DNA of 64,000 nt from contig OX419755.1 in NCBI GenBank assembly GCA_948567375.1, positions 65,104,944 through 65,168,943 on the forward strand. The letters are read 5' to 3'. Shown here in pieces: positions 47,180 through 59,913 of this stretch (the first letter of the stretch is position 1; each line of letters begins with the position of its first letter). Position numbers and translations under genes: made by a program. The notes under the pieces are model-generated. The model made no database searches and was not told the DNA's origin. It saw nothing but the letters and a program-made list of their open reading frames with translations. Source of the stretch: Lunularia cruciata. Taxonomy: Eukaryota > Streptophyta > Marchantiopsida > Lunulariales > Lunulariaceae.

Positions 47180-50100
47180 GACCTAGCCCTAGTGTTCTGG
47201 TTGGCTATCATGCTTTGTGAGAGTAGGGATGACGTGGTCCCTACTACAAGAGCAGAGGTGGTTGATAGCGGAGCTGACTTGGTTGAGGAGCATGGGATCC
47301 ACTCAGCAACCAATGGTTTATGGTAAGCGATAATGATTGGAGGAGTTACTAGCTAGACCAGCCTTTGAGCGAGCATAGTTTACATTTGGGGTTGTTTTAT
47401 TGGATAACCAAAGAGTAATTTTTCATTTGGTGGGACCTTTAAGGAAGGTCTATAGACCATAGAGGGTCTTACTAGACTTTAGTGCGCAGCCCTTTATGTT
47501 AAAGAAGGTTGCAATTGTTGTTCTAGAGTTCTAGAAGATCAATTAGAAAGGTGTCTATTTCAAATCCATACATCTCTAGGGGTGGTTCTTACAATACATC
47601 ACATGTGGAGAGCTTGTTGTTCAGATTCAACCTGGTCATCCACTGATAGCTCTGTGGTGAGAGCTCAGGCAATTGCGATAGTAGTTGAGTCATATGATGT
47701 GGTAGCTGGGGGAGTAGTGTTATGCCCCAAGGGTTTTAATATTGACTATTAGGAGGAGATAACCTCCTATAGACCAGGTTGGTAGTCGGGTGAGGGACAA
47801 GTATGTCACCTACCAATACGCTTTAGTAGTGGCAATCTTGGCTCACTATAGTCTTGGCGGCATCAGTTTCAACTTTTAATGATGTTGTTACTTGGCATGG
47901 TAATTTATAAGAGGGGAAAGCCCATGCAAAGGATACTCTAGTACTAGAGGAAATCACTCAAATTTGGAGTACAAGTGGGATCATTCCATCTACCTTTGAT
48001 GTTCCTTTGTAGAGTTCAAAGGAGATGTTGCAGCAACATAGAGATCAGTTGGTGCAATAGGCTTGGAGTGGAGCCTTTGTACTACTAGGCAACCAGTGTG
48101 AGGATGAACCCTTAGAGTCAATTACCTTGACACCTCTAGATACCACATTAATTGCTTGGTAGTATCCAATAGAGGGAGTATGTCTATTGAAGTTGTTCGA
48201 TGGGATTAACATTGGACTAGTTGTGGTACTATAGACAAGCATACAAGTATAGAGGTATTTGTATGTGGAGAGAGATGAAACTACTAGGCAAGTCTCTCTA
48301 CATTAGTGGCACACTTGGCCTATCAATATCCTAAGTTATTACCGATGTCAATAGTTAAGGGTTACTAGAAGATACTACTATAGGATTTGGAGAGATATGG
48401 TCCATTCATTTGGTGATTTCTAGATGGCCATGTTAGAGATACACACATGCTGGCCAAGGTCTAGGTCTTCAAGATCTCTATTTTGGTGTGTTTTGGGAGA
48501 TGTTATGGATACTATGACATCTCCACATTCATCAGTCTGTTTCTCCAACTTCCATTTTAGAGAACATCACTTTGATGGGTGATTCTTGCACTCAACTGGT
48601 GGTGCGTACACATCAGGTCCATTCTTGGATGGGACTTATTTTGTTGTAGATGCAGCCAAAGTGGGATCACGTGCTCATCATCTTCATCTTTGGTGGACGA
48701 TACTCTTACTTAGAGAGGTACTAGAGAGTGCTTATGATGGGATTCAATGACTAGACCACATCATTATTGATGACATCTTGGATATTGGGTGTCAATCTTA
48801 GATGGTGGTAGTGGCTGATAGGTCATCTATGGCAGTGGTGAACCTAGTTGGATAGCCTAGAGCTATTTTTCCCACACTTATGAGTTTCCCAAGCTCCCAT
48901 GCTTTTCAAGAAGGAGATCATGGATTGGTTTGGGACACAAATACAACAATTGGTGAAGCCCAATGCCGATGAGAGAGAGAGAGAGCAGGTGATAGGTTTT
49001 TGCATCAATATTACCACTGTTCTAACAATGTCAAAGGCATCCATGCATTAGGTATTAGGTCAGGCTATGGACCTGAATTTTTTGACTTGGATTGTGAGCC
49101 TTGGCTTGGCAAACTAGCATAGGATGCACTTGATAGGCATCACCACTCTAAAACTTGTGAGTTCTATGCCTTATCAAGACAATTCAGGCACATGCTAGGG
49201 GCAATGGATCGAGTGGATAAGGTATTCTTGAGACACAACCAATGGCTACTAGGGAGAGTGGTGTACTTGGAGTCCATACAAGTGAGCGTGGTCAACTTGG
49301 ATTACACCCTTGAGATGTAGCTAGAGGACGTATGGAGTTTGTAGCTAGATCAGAGGGAGTTTTTCATACTGAGGTTGGGACCTCTAGTGGTTGGAAGCAT
49401 GACATTACTGCTTCCAAGGGCCCAATGTAATAGCCAATCAATACGTCTTCCACTCTTGTGATAGTAACAAAGGATACTTGGGAGCCATATCTTGGACCCA
49501 AGCTTACAAGAGAGGAAAGGTTGAGAGTTTGGAGGTTTCTTGAGGAGCTACATAATTTTTTTTGCCTTCAATATGAAGGATTTGGGTGCTCTTAAAGGAC
49601 TTGGTATTTGGATTGAGCTAACTGCAGTACACCAATTTTTTGACATCCCTATCGATATAGTGACATGGAGACAACACTGATTTAGAGCCAAAGTAGAGAC
49701 CTTTTTGAGGCTAGTTTGGTAGAGAGAGTATACATAAGCTACAATGATGCTAGCCAAGAAAGATATGCATGGCAACTACATAGCTAGGCGGATGTGTGGA
49801 GATTACTGTCCTATCAACCAACAAACTAGGGTTGATCAATATGCCATGTCTACATCGGAGGAGATCTTTGATGCGATTGGGTATGCAAAGATCTTTAGCA
49901 CTTCGGATCTTTGAGCAGGATATCATCAATTGCCAATCAAAGAGGAAGATAAGTCCAAGATAGCATTTTGGGCTATTGATCTTCACGGCAAAGATGTGTA
50001 ATATTAGTGGAGGTTCTTACCATTTGGATTAAAGTATGCTCCTATTGAGTTCTAGAGGTCATGGACAAGATACTAGCTAGATTGGATTTTGCTCGGTCCT

Positions 50101-52320
50101 ATATTGATGATATTTTGGTCTATAGCACTATTGTGGTAGAGCATGAGAGACATTTGTTGGAGGTGTTTGAGAGGTTGAGATCTCATGGACTCAAATTATA
50201 TCCTAGGAAGTGTAGGTTCATCCACGAGCAATTTGAGTATTTGGGTCACACTATCTACCCGTGAGGACTTGGTGTTCAACAGACCAATGTGGAGGCTATT
50301 GCACGTATTCCTCAACCTATAGATGTGAGCAGAGTGCAAGCATTCCTTGGGTTGGCAGACTTCTATTGCTATTATGTTAGAGGATTTAGTGCCATTGCTA
50401 GCACCTTGACAAAGCTGACCAAGCTTACACAAGAGTGATGTTGGGGAGATGAGTAGGAGAGAGCTTTTGTAGAGCTCAAGGAGAGGTTGACATTTGCTCC
50501 TATTTTGAGGAGACCAATCAGAGGATGACCATTTTAGGTTCACACTTATTGGAGTATGTTGGAGCTTGGAGTAGTGCTCATCCAGCATGATGATGAGGAG
50601 AAGGAGTCTGTGGTGGCCTATGCTAGTTGCTCCAATAATTTAGCAAAGGCAAAGTATAGTTCATATGAGAGAGAATGCTTGGCAATAGTATGGGCAGTAG
50701 CAAATTTTCAATGTTACTTATTTGGTAACCCCTTTACTCTCATCACTAATCATTGAACACTAAAGTGATTATGGAGTCTGATAAGATTTTAGGGAAGCTT
50801 GCACAATGGACTCTAATTTTATAGGAGTATGATTTCACGGTTATTCATAGACTTAAAGTTGTGAATCGCAATGCAAATGGGTTGAGTAGAAACCCATGTT
50901 CTAGCTAGCAAGATCAGACCGGAGCATGTTGGCATAGTGAGATAGATGAGGAGATGGTGCCAGGTTTGCATGCATCTACCTTTCTTTGTATATATTCTGA
51001 GGCTTTGGTAGTGCATACATGAAGAGTTATTGAGATCACTGATCCAAAGAGTGGAGATAGTTGTATGATTCAACAAGACATTCATGATGATATCTTAGTG
51101 ATGGACTATCTTTGCATTGTTGTTGTAGGTAGCACAGTTGGGGCCAAGGAGAGAGACCATGTTCTTTAGCGAGATAGATGTTCAGATTGAAGGGCAGACA
51201 CCTTCTTTGTGTATGGGAGGATGGTAGAATGAGAGTAGTTCCACTTCTATCTCAGAGATCACAGTTGGTCTGTCATGCTCATGAGGAGCTAGGAAATTTT
51301 TGGAGTAAAGCGTATATATAGCTTACTCCATAGTCATTATTGGTGGCATAATATGCAGACTAATGTACAACAATTTGTTGCAAGATGTGTGGTTTGTGAC
51401 TGAGTTAGAGTATTATTAATGCTCTTGTGCCATAGTTATACCTATTACCTATCATGGGATTGGGTTATTGTTGGAGTTTGGACTTTGTTGGACCTTAACT
51501 GTTGACTATGCAACATCATTGGTATGTTTTGATAGTGAAGCACTTCTCCAAGTGGATTGAGTTGGTGGTACTTCTTGATAAGTCTAGTGAAGGGACAACT
51601 TACTTGTTCCTAGATTGGGTTCTCAATCATTTTGGTGCACCAATTGACGGTTTGACTTATCATGGTACAAAGTTCTTGGGGAAGTTTCAAGTCTTGTGTG
51701 ATAAGGCTTTGATTGATCATCATACTAACTCCCAAGATCATCCTAAGGCAAATGGCTTAGTAGAGAAAGTGATTCAAACAATGAAGAGAGGATTGCAAAA
51801 GTATGGTTTACAAACAAGCCACTTGGGAGATTGGGATCTCCAATTACCTTGGTTGGCCATGGGCTATCGATTCAACCGCCAAGCTTTCTTAGCATCCTTC
51901 TCTCTTTACTTTCTACTCTATGAACAAGATCTAGATTTACTTCCAGCCATTTGTCAAGATGCTACTGTAGTGTTGGACTTTGATGATCCAGATCTTTGGA
52001 TGAGCACATGTTCTCAACATGCAGATATCTTTCAAAGAGTGATGTCAATGGCCTTTGAGAATTTAATGATTGCTCAACATAAGGATACCTTATGCTATGC
52101 TACCATTCAAGGAGGAGGTTATAGACCCTCAATCCATTGATTTCATCCATGTGACTATGTATATCTACAATAAATAGCACTGACAATACTTGATGTTTCT
52201 ACAAGCTACACTATCTTGAGAGTGCACCAGGTTTTGCCATCTGGAGTTCTTATGTTAGAAGGACATGATGGTGTTGTTTGGAAGGATCATGTGTGCAATT
52301 GTATGCCATGCCACACCTCC
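47180..52320 (+). pseudogene. Element 3 pol (protease, RT, RNase H, integrase)
   Basis: A protease remnant lies near 47400-47510 (VLLDFSAQPFML where D-S-G-A is expected). RT runs about 49740-50270 (CGDYCPINQQTRVDQY, FLPFGLKYAP, intact SYIDDILVYS at about 50098). RNase H runs to about 50760 (KYSSYERECLAIVWAVANF). Integrase has a zinc-binding trace near 51275 (CHAHEELG) and the core at 51502-52140. In the core the second catalytic Asp is Tyr (LTYHGTKF), while the Glu context HPKANGLVEKVIQ is kept. No chromodomain was found, unlike elements 1, 2, 4 and 6. Numerous stops. Confidence 0.78.
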
Positions 52321-52617
52321 CAAACATTGATGGTACTATGGACCCAAGCTTAGCACTTGTACATGTAAGCTTGCGGTGTATGTTGTGCGGCTCTTTTGGT
52401 AGAGCTGCTACTATGTTAGTGTGTGATAGTTATTCAAGAGGATGGCATATGGCATTTGGCATTTATGACTCCTCTTCTCATGGCGGTTCCTCAAGGATAG
52501 TAGTTATGTCCTAGATTTACTTGATATATAGCTAGTTCATCCTTTATATAGTAAAGATTACAGACATGCAACTAACAATGGGGCTCGATGCCTTGAGTGA
52601 GAGACATGCCAACTCAC

Positions 52618-52945
52618 AGCCCTTCTTGCATGGTTGTCCAAGTGACCTCTCTTCCTTCTACCAATAATGATCATTCCCATGCATCATACTATGTGAGGGC
52701 CTTATCGGTCAAGTACCCACATGCAAACACATCTGCAAAATGATCAATGATCTCCATTGCAAACAATCAAAGATATTGATTCATTCTTGAAATCCAATTT
52801 TCCACTACTCCCATGTAACACAATCCCTTTTAAGGCTTGATGTTGCATGTCTTTTTCATTTGTAATAACAATGTGGCTTGGTTGTTGATTGGAATTGGTG
52901 TCATTAGCATGCATAACTCTCCAAGTACTTTGATTGCTGGTGGTG
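52618..52945 (-). mobile_element. Element 5: older gag fragment, left part
   Basis: Homologous to the gag of element 4 (about 57735-58050), same strand, with more substitutions (for example CAAGTACCCACATGCAAACA is shared). It is the left half of an older related element split by element 4. The TSD base run TGGTG ends it at 52941-52945. The junction with element 3 lies in 52560-52617. Confidence 0.75.
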
Positions 52946-53681
52946 TGTAATACTCCGAGGACAAGAGAAGGGAGAAAACACAAATTGCACACTCAAACAT
53001 TCGATGCTCCAAAGGAGCACCTTCTCTTTATTATATAGACAAAGAGGATCTCCTCCAAGGAAGCTCCACCATAGGATTAGGGACACAGATAGGTGACATG
53101 TTAGCAAGCTCCACCCTTGGATTACTAACTTGGATGGGTGACATGTCTGGTCTAGGTCCTATCTGGTTGGTCAAACAAGCTTTGACCGAAGGGAATCTTT
53201 TAGGGAATCTTCATGTAGGAATCTCAGAATCACGTAAGGTACCATTGGAAAGCTCTCAACAAGACAAAGCAGGGGGGAGGGAAGGCCAGCCTTTCCTTTG
53301 TTAGGGGGGGGGATCTGCATATTTTTGAGGCCTAATTCATCCGTTTAGGCCTCCGAAATTGTCTTCAAAGATTTCAGGCATATTTTGGTTCATACTCCAT
53401 TAGTAGAAGTCCCCTTTTGGTGATAACTCTTTCTGATCTGTCTAGTCCATCATGTGTAACATCCTTCCAGATGTTACCAACCCAATTCTTACCTTTAAAT
53501 CATATGTCTAGCTATTGGTTCTAAGGTTCTCAAGTCTATTTCGGTTTCTGCCCTATTAGTAGAAGTACTCTTTTGGTGATACTTCTATCTTATCTATTTT
53601 GACCATCATGTATAACATCATTCTAGATGTTACCAAACCAAATTTCACATCTAGATCAAATGACTAGCTCTTGGTATTACA
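52946..53681 (-). repeat. 3' LTR of element 4 (family X)
   Basis: This 736-bp LTR contains a G-tract (about 53304-53312) and two diverged tandem blocks of about 155 bp, each with GATGTTACCAA-type ends. AAAAGGAGTGAGGTC abuts it as the polypurine tract (minus strand, 53696-53682). Confidence 0.92.
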
Positions 53682-53689
53682 GACCTCAC

Positions 53690-56600
53690 TCCTTTTAAGA
53701 TGCAACGTCCTCGTTGTGCAATTGTTGCTCAAATGCTTGCACCAAAACCGGTGCATGTGCCAAATTGGCAATGGGCTCCTAGGTTGCTTCATAGAGGGGG
53801 TAACCTTTCCATTGTACTAGATAGTCCACCCACTGATGGCAAGTAACACACATGCATTTTTGGAGAATCCGCTCTACTTCATATTCCTCTATGCCATCAA
53901 TGAGTGTTGGACAAGGTCGAATATCTTGTGTGGAATGACCCTGGCCTGATTGGGGAGCATATCTGCATAGTAGGGAGACATGGAACACGGGATGGATCTT
54001 CATGTGTGGTGGTAGCTCAAGGTGATAGACCACAGTGCCGATGCAACAAAGAATCGAGAAAGGCCCAATAAAACAAGGTCTGAGCTTACGAGGTCCAACT
54101 AATTGTGAGGTTGGTTATTGATAGCCACACTTGATCCCCAACATTGAACTCCATGTGCCTATGGTGTGCATCAACATACTACTTTTGTCGGTTTTGTGCA
54201 ATATGTAATCTGTGTTTGGTGCCTCCACACCTTGTTGGATTCTAGAAATAAATGTGTTGACTGCATCGACCTTGGTAGCCACTTGACAGATCTTCATCAA
54301 GCTAAAAGGTGTGAAGGGATGCTCACCATACATGAGGAAGAACGGAGTGACTTGGGTGGATGCATTCACTGAATTGTTGTAAGCAAATTCCACCAACGGG
54401 AGTAGGGTGTCCCACCTCTCTTGCTCTTCTAAGGTGAAGCCGCGTAACATGTCTTCAATCGTGTGCATAGCCTGCTCTGTTTGGCCATCTGTTTGTGGGT
54501 GGTAAGCTGTGGACATGGCCAACTTGGTTTTGAAGAAACCAAAGAGTGTTTGCCAAAACAAATTGGTGAATTGGGTGCCTCTATCGGTAATGAGTACTTT
54601 AGACAAGCCATGGTGAGCAAAGATTGCATCTAAGTATAATTGAGCTAGTTGTGGAGCGGTCACCTCCTTGGTGGTAGGGCGTACATGAATCATTTTGCTG
54701 AGCTAGTCCACAAAGACCACAATGGAGTCAAATCCTGAGGTGGTCTTGGGTAATTCACAGACGAGATCCATATTCACTTGTTCCCAACGTTGGGTAGGAG
54801 TGGGGAGAGGTTGAAGGAGCCCTACAGGAGCTTGATTAGAAGCTTTGTTTTGTTGACAAAGTAGGCAGCTACGCACATAGTCCATCACGTCATTGCTCAT
54901 CTTGGGCCAATAGTAATGGCGCTTGACTGCATCCAAGGTCTTGTCCACTCCGACATGAGCTGCAATGGCCAAATCATGACATTCCGCTAGAATGGTGGTG
55001 CGTAATTTTGGGACATTTGGGATCCATAATCTACCATCCCGAAAGGTGAGTCCTTGGGTGCTGATGACACCTTTGGATGATTGTGTTTCTACAATTTGTG
55101 GATCAGTTTTTGTAGCATCCAGAATCTCTTGCTAGAATTCAGGGTTAATCTTAACCTCTGCCACCAAGTTGTTTGCCATTGGCATGTGGGTGAATGCATC
55201 TACAAGATACTTCTTACCTTCCACATAGGTGATTGTCATGTTGAAGCGTTGTCGCCACTCTACCCACCAAATTTGGCGACAAGATAGATCCTTTTGCGTC
55301 TTGAGGTACACTAGAGGTTTGTGGTTTGTCTCTACTACAAATGCCTTCTTGCCTAAGTAGTGCTTCCAATGCTTGGTTGCTAGAACAATGGCCAGCTCTT
55401 CTCGTTCTGTGGTGTGGTAGTTGCGCTCTATCGGTAACAACTTTCAAGAGAAATATGCAATTGGATGCCATCCGTCATGCCACTCTTGTTGTAAGACTGC
55501 TCCTATTGCTACGCTTGATATATTTGTAGCCAACTTGATTGGATGTTTTGGGTCATACCATTTCAAGATTGGTGTATGTAGCAAGGCAGCCTTCAATTCT
55601 TGAAAGGCCAACTCTTGTGCAGTTCTCCATGTCCACTTCTTCCCCTTGCCAAGTAGTGCCATTAAAGGCTGTGCAACCTTGGAGAAGTCCTTGACAAATC
55701 TACGATAGAATCCTGTCAACCCCAAGAAGCTCTTAAGTTGAGTCTGATCTTTTGGGGCACTCCATTTTTGAATGACCTCTATTTTATCTATCAATACTTG
55801 AATGCCCTCTGCACTTACTCTATGCCCCAAGTAGTCTACTTCAGACTTGCAAAGCTCACACTTTGAGATTTTGGCGTACAATTGATTATGTCTTAGAATC
55901 TGGAGGACTTCTTGTAGATGTTGTTTGTGTTTTGTCATCGTGCTACTATATACTAAGATATCATCCAAGAAGACGATAATAGACTTATCCAAGTATGGAC
56001 AAAATATGTCATTCATTAGACTCATGAAAGTGGCAGGTGTATTGGTGAGGCCAAAAGGCATCACAAGATACTCAAAGTGGCCATACCTGGTTTGAAAGGC
56101 AGTTTTGTACACATCCTCCTTTGCAATTTGGATTTGATTGTAACCGCTCCGCAAGTCTAGTTTGGTGAAGTATCTTGCTCCATAGAGTTGATCAAACAAG
56201 TCATCCATGCGAGGTAAGGGGTATTTGTTCTTCACTGTTTGCTTATTGAGACCTTGATAGTCAATGCACATGCATATTGTACCATCCTTCTTCTTCACAA
56301 ACAAGACATGGGCCCCATATGGTGATACGCTAGGTTGGATGAACCCTTTCTACAGCATCTCCTCAATTTGAGTCTTACACTCCTCCAACTCATGAGGTGA
56401 TAGGCAATATGGGGCCTTACAAGGAGGTGTCTTCCTCGGGAGTGTCTCAATTTTGTGATCTACTTGCTTTTTAGGTGGTAATCCTGAAGGTAGATCCTCG
56501 GGAAAGATATCTTGAAACTCATCTACCACATCCTTCAATTTCTCAGGAATTTTTCCATCAAGTTGTGCACTCTAGACTTCTCTTATTAGACCCATAAAAC

Positions 56601-57017
56601 ATATATCGGTCTTACAGACAATTGTCGTCCCTATGACATATAGAGGCAATTTCTGCCTGTGTGATTTTTCTTTCACCCCAATGATTGGTGGGTTCTCACT
56701 ACTTTCTTCCTCCAATCCACCATAGGGTTGTACTGCTCCATCCATAGCATGCCTAAAATTGCATCATAACAAGCTAATTGTATCACTTGCCACTCAATTG
56801 CTTCCTGATATTCTCCTACAAAGAGGGTTACCCGTCTATGTAATGATTCAATCCTCTCTATTTGCCCATTTTGTAACTCTACTTCTTCACTCCTATCTCT
56901 CTCTAGATCCATTCCGAATCTTATTGCAATAGAGCGAGACAAGAAATTCTCTGTTGCTCCCAAATCTATTAATACTCTCACTTGATTACCTTCTATGATT
57001 CCATTCACGACAATCAA
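53690..57017 (-). pseudogene. Element 4 pol: protease, RT, RNase H, integrase, chromodomain
   Basis: Protease 57017-56673 (VLIDLGATENFLS; Ser/Thr of D-S-G is Leu). RT 56538-55444 ([34 protein letters not shown], intact FLDDILVYS). RNase H to about 55132 (EREELAIVLATKHWKHYLGK). Integrase zinc finger 54972 onward (AAHVGVDKTL, CLLCQQNK) and core 54693-54115 with all DDE motifs in place (MDLVCELPK, LITDRGTQF, HPQTDGQTEQAMHTIED). Chromodomain 54033 to about 53700 (EEYEVERIL, YLVQWKGYPLYEAT, then WEP across a stop). Isolated stops at about 56350, 55444, 55132, 54703, 54115 and 53779 break one otherwise open frame; several look like C-to-T or G-to-A changes (W to TAG, Q to TAG). It is recently dead rather than ancient. 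Confidence 0.9.
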
Positions 57018-57039
57018 TTGTGAGGTTGCCTTTCAGGAT

Positions 57040-58219
57040 CTTTGTGCATTATTCTTCTTTCTTCCCTTGCTTCTCTGCTTCCTTTTTGAGCCAGTAAGGC
57101 CACGAGGTACATTTACTGGTGATCTTTGTTTTCCAAAGTGATTTCCACCTCCTCCTCTTCAATGTGCCTCTCCATGTTGTTCAAAGATCGCCTGTACAAA
57201 GGCCGAGGGCCTTTGGGGAAACGAGTGCGACAGTTGGTAGATATATGCCCAATATGGCCACAATTGTAAAAATGGCATTGTTCTCCTCAAGTCCCTTCTC
57301 CTTGTGGGACTCCATCTCTTTGTTCTTCTACCCGTCCCCGCTCCCCTTGAAGCGTTCATGCTCCTCGATCCCAAAATCAAAGGTTGCCCAATTCCATTGG
57401 TACTTGTCCACCCATGTGTGGCATTTCTGCCCGATAATGCTGAGGTGGAACTACTCCTTCACCTCCACCTAATGCTCCTGTTATTCTTTGTGCACAAGCA
57501 ATGGCTTCAAATACCGTGCGAGGATTTTGCACCATGACTTCTTAGCAAATCCGCTCTTTCAACTCTTGTTTGAAATTGTCGAGAGCCTCTGCTGGACTCA
57601 TGTCGATAATTGCGACTTGTAGATCCAGAAATGCCTCCACATACTCTTGTGCGCTATTCTTTTGTCTCAATCCCCATAGTCGGGTTCGAGCCATCTGCAT
57701 AGAATCTACCAATTGGAAATTCTTCAGCAGTCCTTCTTGCATTGCTGTCCATGTGACCTCCCTTCTCTCTACCAGCATGGATCGTTCCCAAGCATCATAC
57801 CATGTGAGGGCTTTATTGATCAAGTACCCACATGCAAACACGCATGCAGCATGCTCTATGATCTCTGTTGAGAACAACTAGAAATATCAATTCATTCTCG
57901 AGATCCAATTTTCCACTACTCCCATCGTACAATGCACCTTGTAAGGCTCGATGTTGCAGGTCTTCTTCATCCAGAGTAGCAATGTGGCTTCATCATTGAT
58001 AGGGTTCGTAGGCACAAGTGCCTCTCCAAGTACTTCAGTCATAGGTATTGGGTTTTGAGACGGCTCTTCTTCTTGCATGGCTTGATCGTTCCTGAGGATC
58101 TGCACTTGACTTTGTAATGTCTCCATGGTCATCTTAATCTCTCGAAATTCATTCAACATCCCTTGCATTCCTTGCACCAGCTCTTGCAATTGCGGATCCA
58201 TGGTTACTGCAACACTCAA
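57040..58219 (-). pseudogene. Element 4 gag
   Basis: Starts at ATG 58219; residues 1-50 are a predicted helical segment (ELVQGMQGMLNEFREIKMTM). The capsid-like part at 57877-57542 contains ALTWYDAWERSML and AMQEGLLKNFQLVDSMQMAR, typical of gypsy gag. A zinc knuckle CHFYNCGHIGHISTNC lies around 57275-57228. Frameshifts near 57885 and 57540 separate the parts. Leader sequence (58220-58804) lies between it and the 5' LTR and holds a further open frame (58438-58235) of unknown meaning. Confidence 0.8.
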
Positions 58220-58791
58220 TTGCTAATGTCTACTTCAATATAGAGTCAATATAATCACTTTGGAAGGCGCAGAAACTATTGGAACTACCATTGGGACCTC
58301 ACAAGCTATCACTTGTTGATAATACTCCTCACCAAAATTCCTAACCACAAAATCTCTAAACATCACTTTTGGCTTCACTACATAATGGATTTCTACTTGA
58401 GTGTTGAAAGGGAGAGGATTTGGAACATTTATATCCATATTATCATAATAGAATGTAGATTGTCAAATCCCACTCTCTGTCATATATCACCACAGGTAGA
58501 ATCATCGGGTTTGGTGAGTTCATCACTCTATCCATGAATTCTGCACCAAAGTGATAAACTAGCGATACCCTCATCTGCTCATGTTAGATGTACATAACCT
58601 TGATGTGGAATGGGTTTGAGAATGGAAAGCTAGGTGCGGGTAATTGTCCTCCCGGTGCATCCATCCCATCCGCTCTCTAAAGTCCTTCCTAAGTCTAGCG
58701 ATTACTCTATGTTCTCCACCTCAAATTACTCAGTTTCAGTAGTTCGTGCTATTCCAAGAGGGGTGATCCACTCTCTTGGACTAGAACACTT

Positions 58792-58803
58792 GCTCTAATA
58801 CCA
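58792..58803 (-). other. Primer-binding site of element 4
   Basis: TGGTATTAGAGC on the minus strand, two bases inside the 5' LTR. One mismatch from the usual initiator-Met tRNA complement TGGTATCAGAGC. Confidence 0.85.
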
Positions 58804-58804
58804 T

Positions 58805-59547
58805 TGTAATACTCCGAGGACAAGAGAAGAGAGAAAACAAAAATTGCACACTCAAACATTCGATGCTCCAAAGGAGCACCTTCTCTTTATTATATAGACA
58901 AAGAGGATCTCCTCCAAGGAAGCTCCACCATAGGATAAGGAACACAGATAGGTGACATGTCAGCAAGCTCCACCCTTGGATTACTTACTTGGATGGGTGA
59001 CATGTCTGGTCTAGGTCCTATCTGGTTGGTCAAACAAGCTTTGACCGGAGGGAATCTTTTAGGGAATCTTCTTGTAGGAATCTCAGAATCACGTGAGTAA
59101 GGTACCGTTGGAAAGCTCTCGACAAGACAAAGCAAGGGAGGAGGGAAGGCCAGCCTTTACTTTGTTGGGGGGGGGGAATCTGCATATTTTCAAGGCCTAA
59201 TTCATCCGTTTAGGCCTCCGAAATTATCTTCAAAGATTTTAGGCATATTTCGATTCCTACTCTATTGGTAGAAGTCCCCTTTTGGTGATACCTCTTTCTG
59301 ATCTGTCTAGTCCATCATGTGTAACATCCTTCGAGATGTTACCAACCCAATTTTTTACCTTTAAATCATATGTCTAGCTATTGGTTCTAAGGTTCTCAAG
59401 TCTATTTTGGTTTCTACCCTATTAGTAGAAGTACTCTTTTGGTGATACTTCTATCTTATCTATTTTGATCATCATGTATAACATCATTCTAGATGTTACC
59501 AAACCAAATTTCACATCTAGATCATATGGCTAGCTCTTGGTATTACA
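58805..59547 (-). repeat. 5' LTR of element 4 (family X)
   Basis: This 743-bp partner of 52946-53681 has the same doubled 3' block, a slightly longer G-tract (about 59165-59174) and a GTGA indel near 59093. TATTATATAGACAAAG near 58887 offers a weak TATA-like string on either strand. Confidence 0.92.
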
Positions 59548-59913
59548 TGGTGGTTGTCGAGATGGCTCCACTTCTTGCATTACTTGATCTTTCTTGATAG
59601 CACATCTTGATTTTGCAATTCCTCCATGGTCATCTTGATTTCTTGAAACTCCATCTCCTGCATTCCTTGCATCAACTCCTACAATTGCAGATCCATGATT
59701 CCTACACATGATCAATGTTAATTTGCTACTTCCTACTTCAATAAAGGGTTAGAATGATCACTTGGGAGGATGCACAAACTATGGGGACTACCATTGGGAC
59801 CTCAAAGGCTATCACTTGTTGATAATATTCCTTACCAAAATTGCGGACTACAAAATCTTTAAACATCACTTTTGGTCTAATTACATAATGGATTTCTACT
59901 TGGGTGTTGAAAG
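59548..59913 (-). mobile_element. Element 5: older gag/leader fragment, right part
   Basis: Continues the gag and leader of element 5 after the TGGTG duplication. Collinear with element 4 positions of about 58060-58410 (shared: ACCATTGGGACCTCA, ATAATGGATTTCTACTTG). Element 6 interrupts it at 59913. Confidence 0.75.

Larger units (their letters stand above)
43807..52560 (+). mobile_element. Element 3: family Z Ty3/gypsy retrotransposon, decayed
   Basis: It starts TGTAGCATCACACC, homologous to the start of the family Z fragment at 30392-28725 (-). It has a long leader or LTR of about 1.7 kb with a tRNA-like stretch, then gag, protease, RT, RNase H and integrase on the plus strand. A TGGTATCAACC near 45571 resembles an initiator-Met primer site but may be coding. 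No 3' LTR is visible; the 3' side (about 52320-52617) runs into a fragment of another element. No target duplication could be shown. Ends are approximate. Confidence 0.75.
52946..59547 (-). mobile_element. Element 4: near full-length Ty3/gypsy chromovirus (family X)
   Basis: LTRs 52946-53681 and 58805-59547 run TGTAATACTCCGAGG to TGGTATTACA or equivalent, look about 95% identical by eye, and are bounded by TGGTG duplications (52941-52945 and 59548-59552). Primer site TGGTATTAGAGC (58803-58792, minus) matches the initiator-Met complement in 11 of 12 positions. Coding is on the minus strand: gag, protease, RT, RNase H, integrase, chromodomain. It is the least decayed retrotransposon here, with long stretches broken by isolated stops, and is inserted into the older related element 5. 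Confidence 0.95.

Noticed and set aside
43807-52560. LTR pair bounding element 3
   Set aside because: No 3' copy of the 43807 sequence was found before the junction with element 5, so I did not annotate LTR boundaries.
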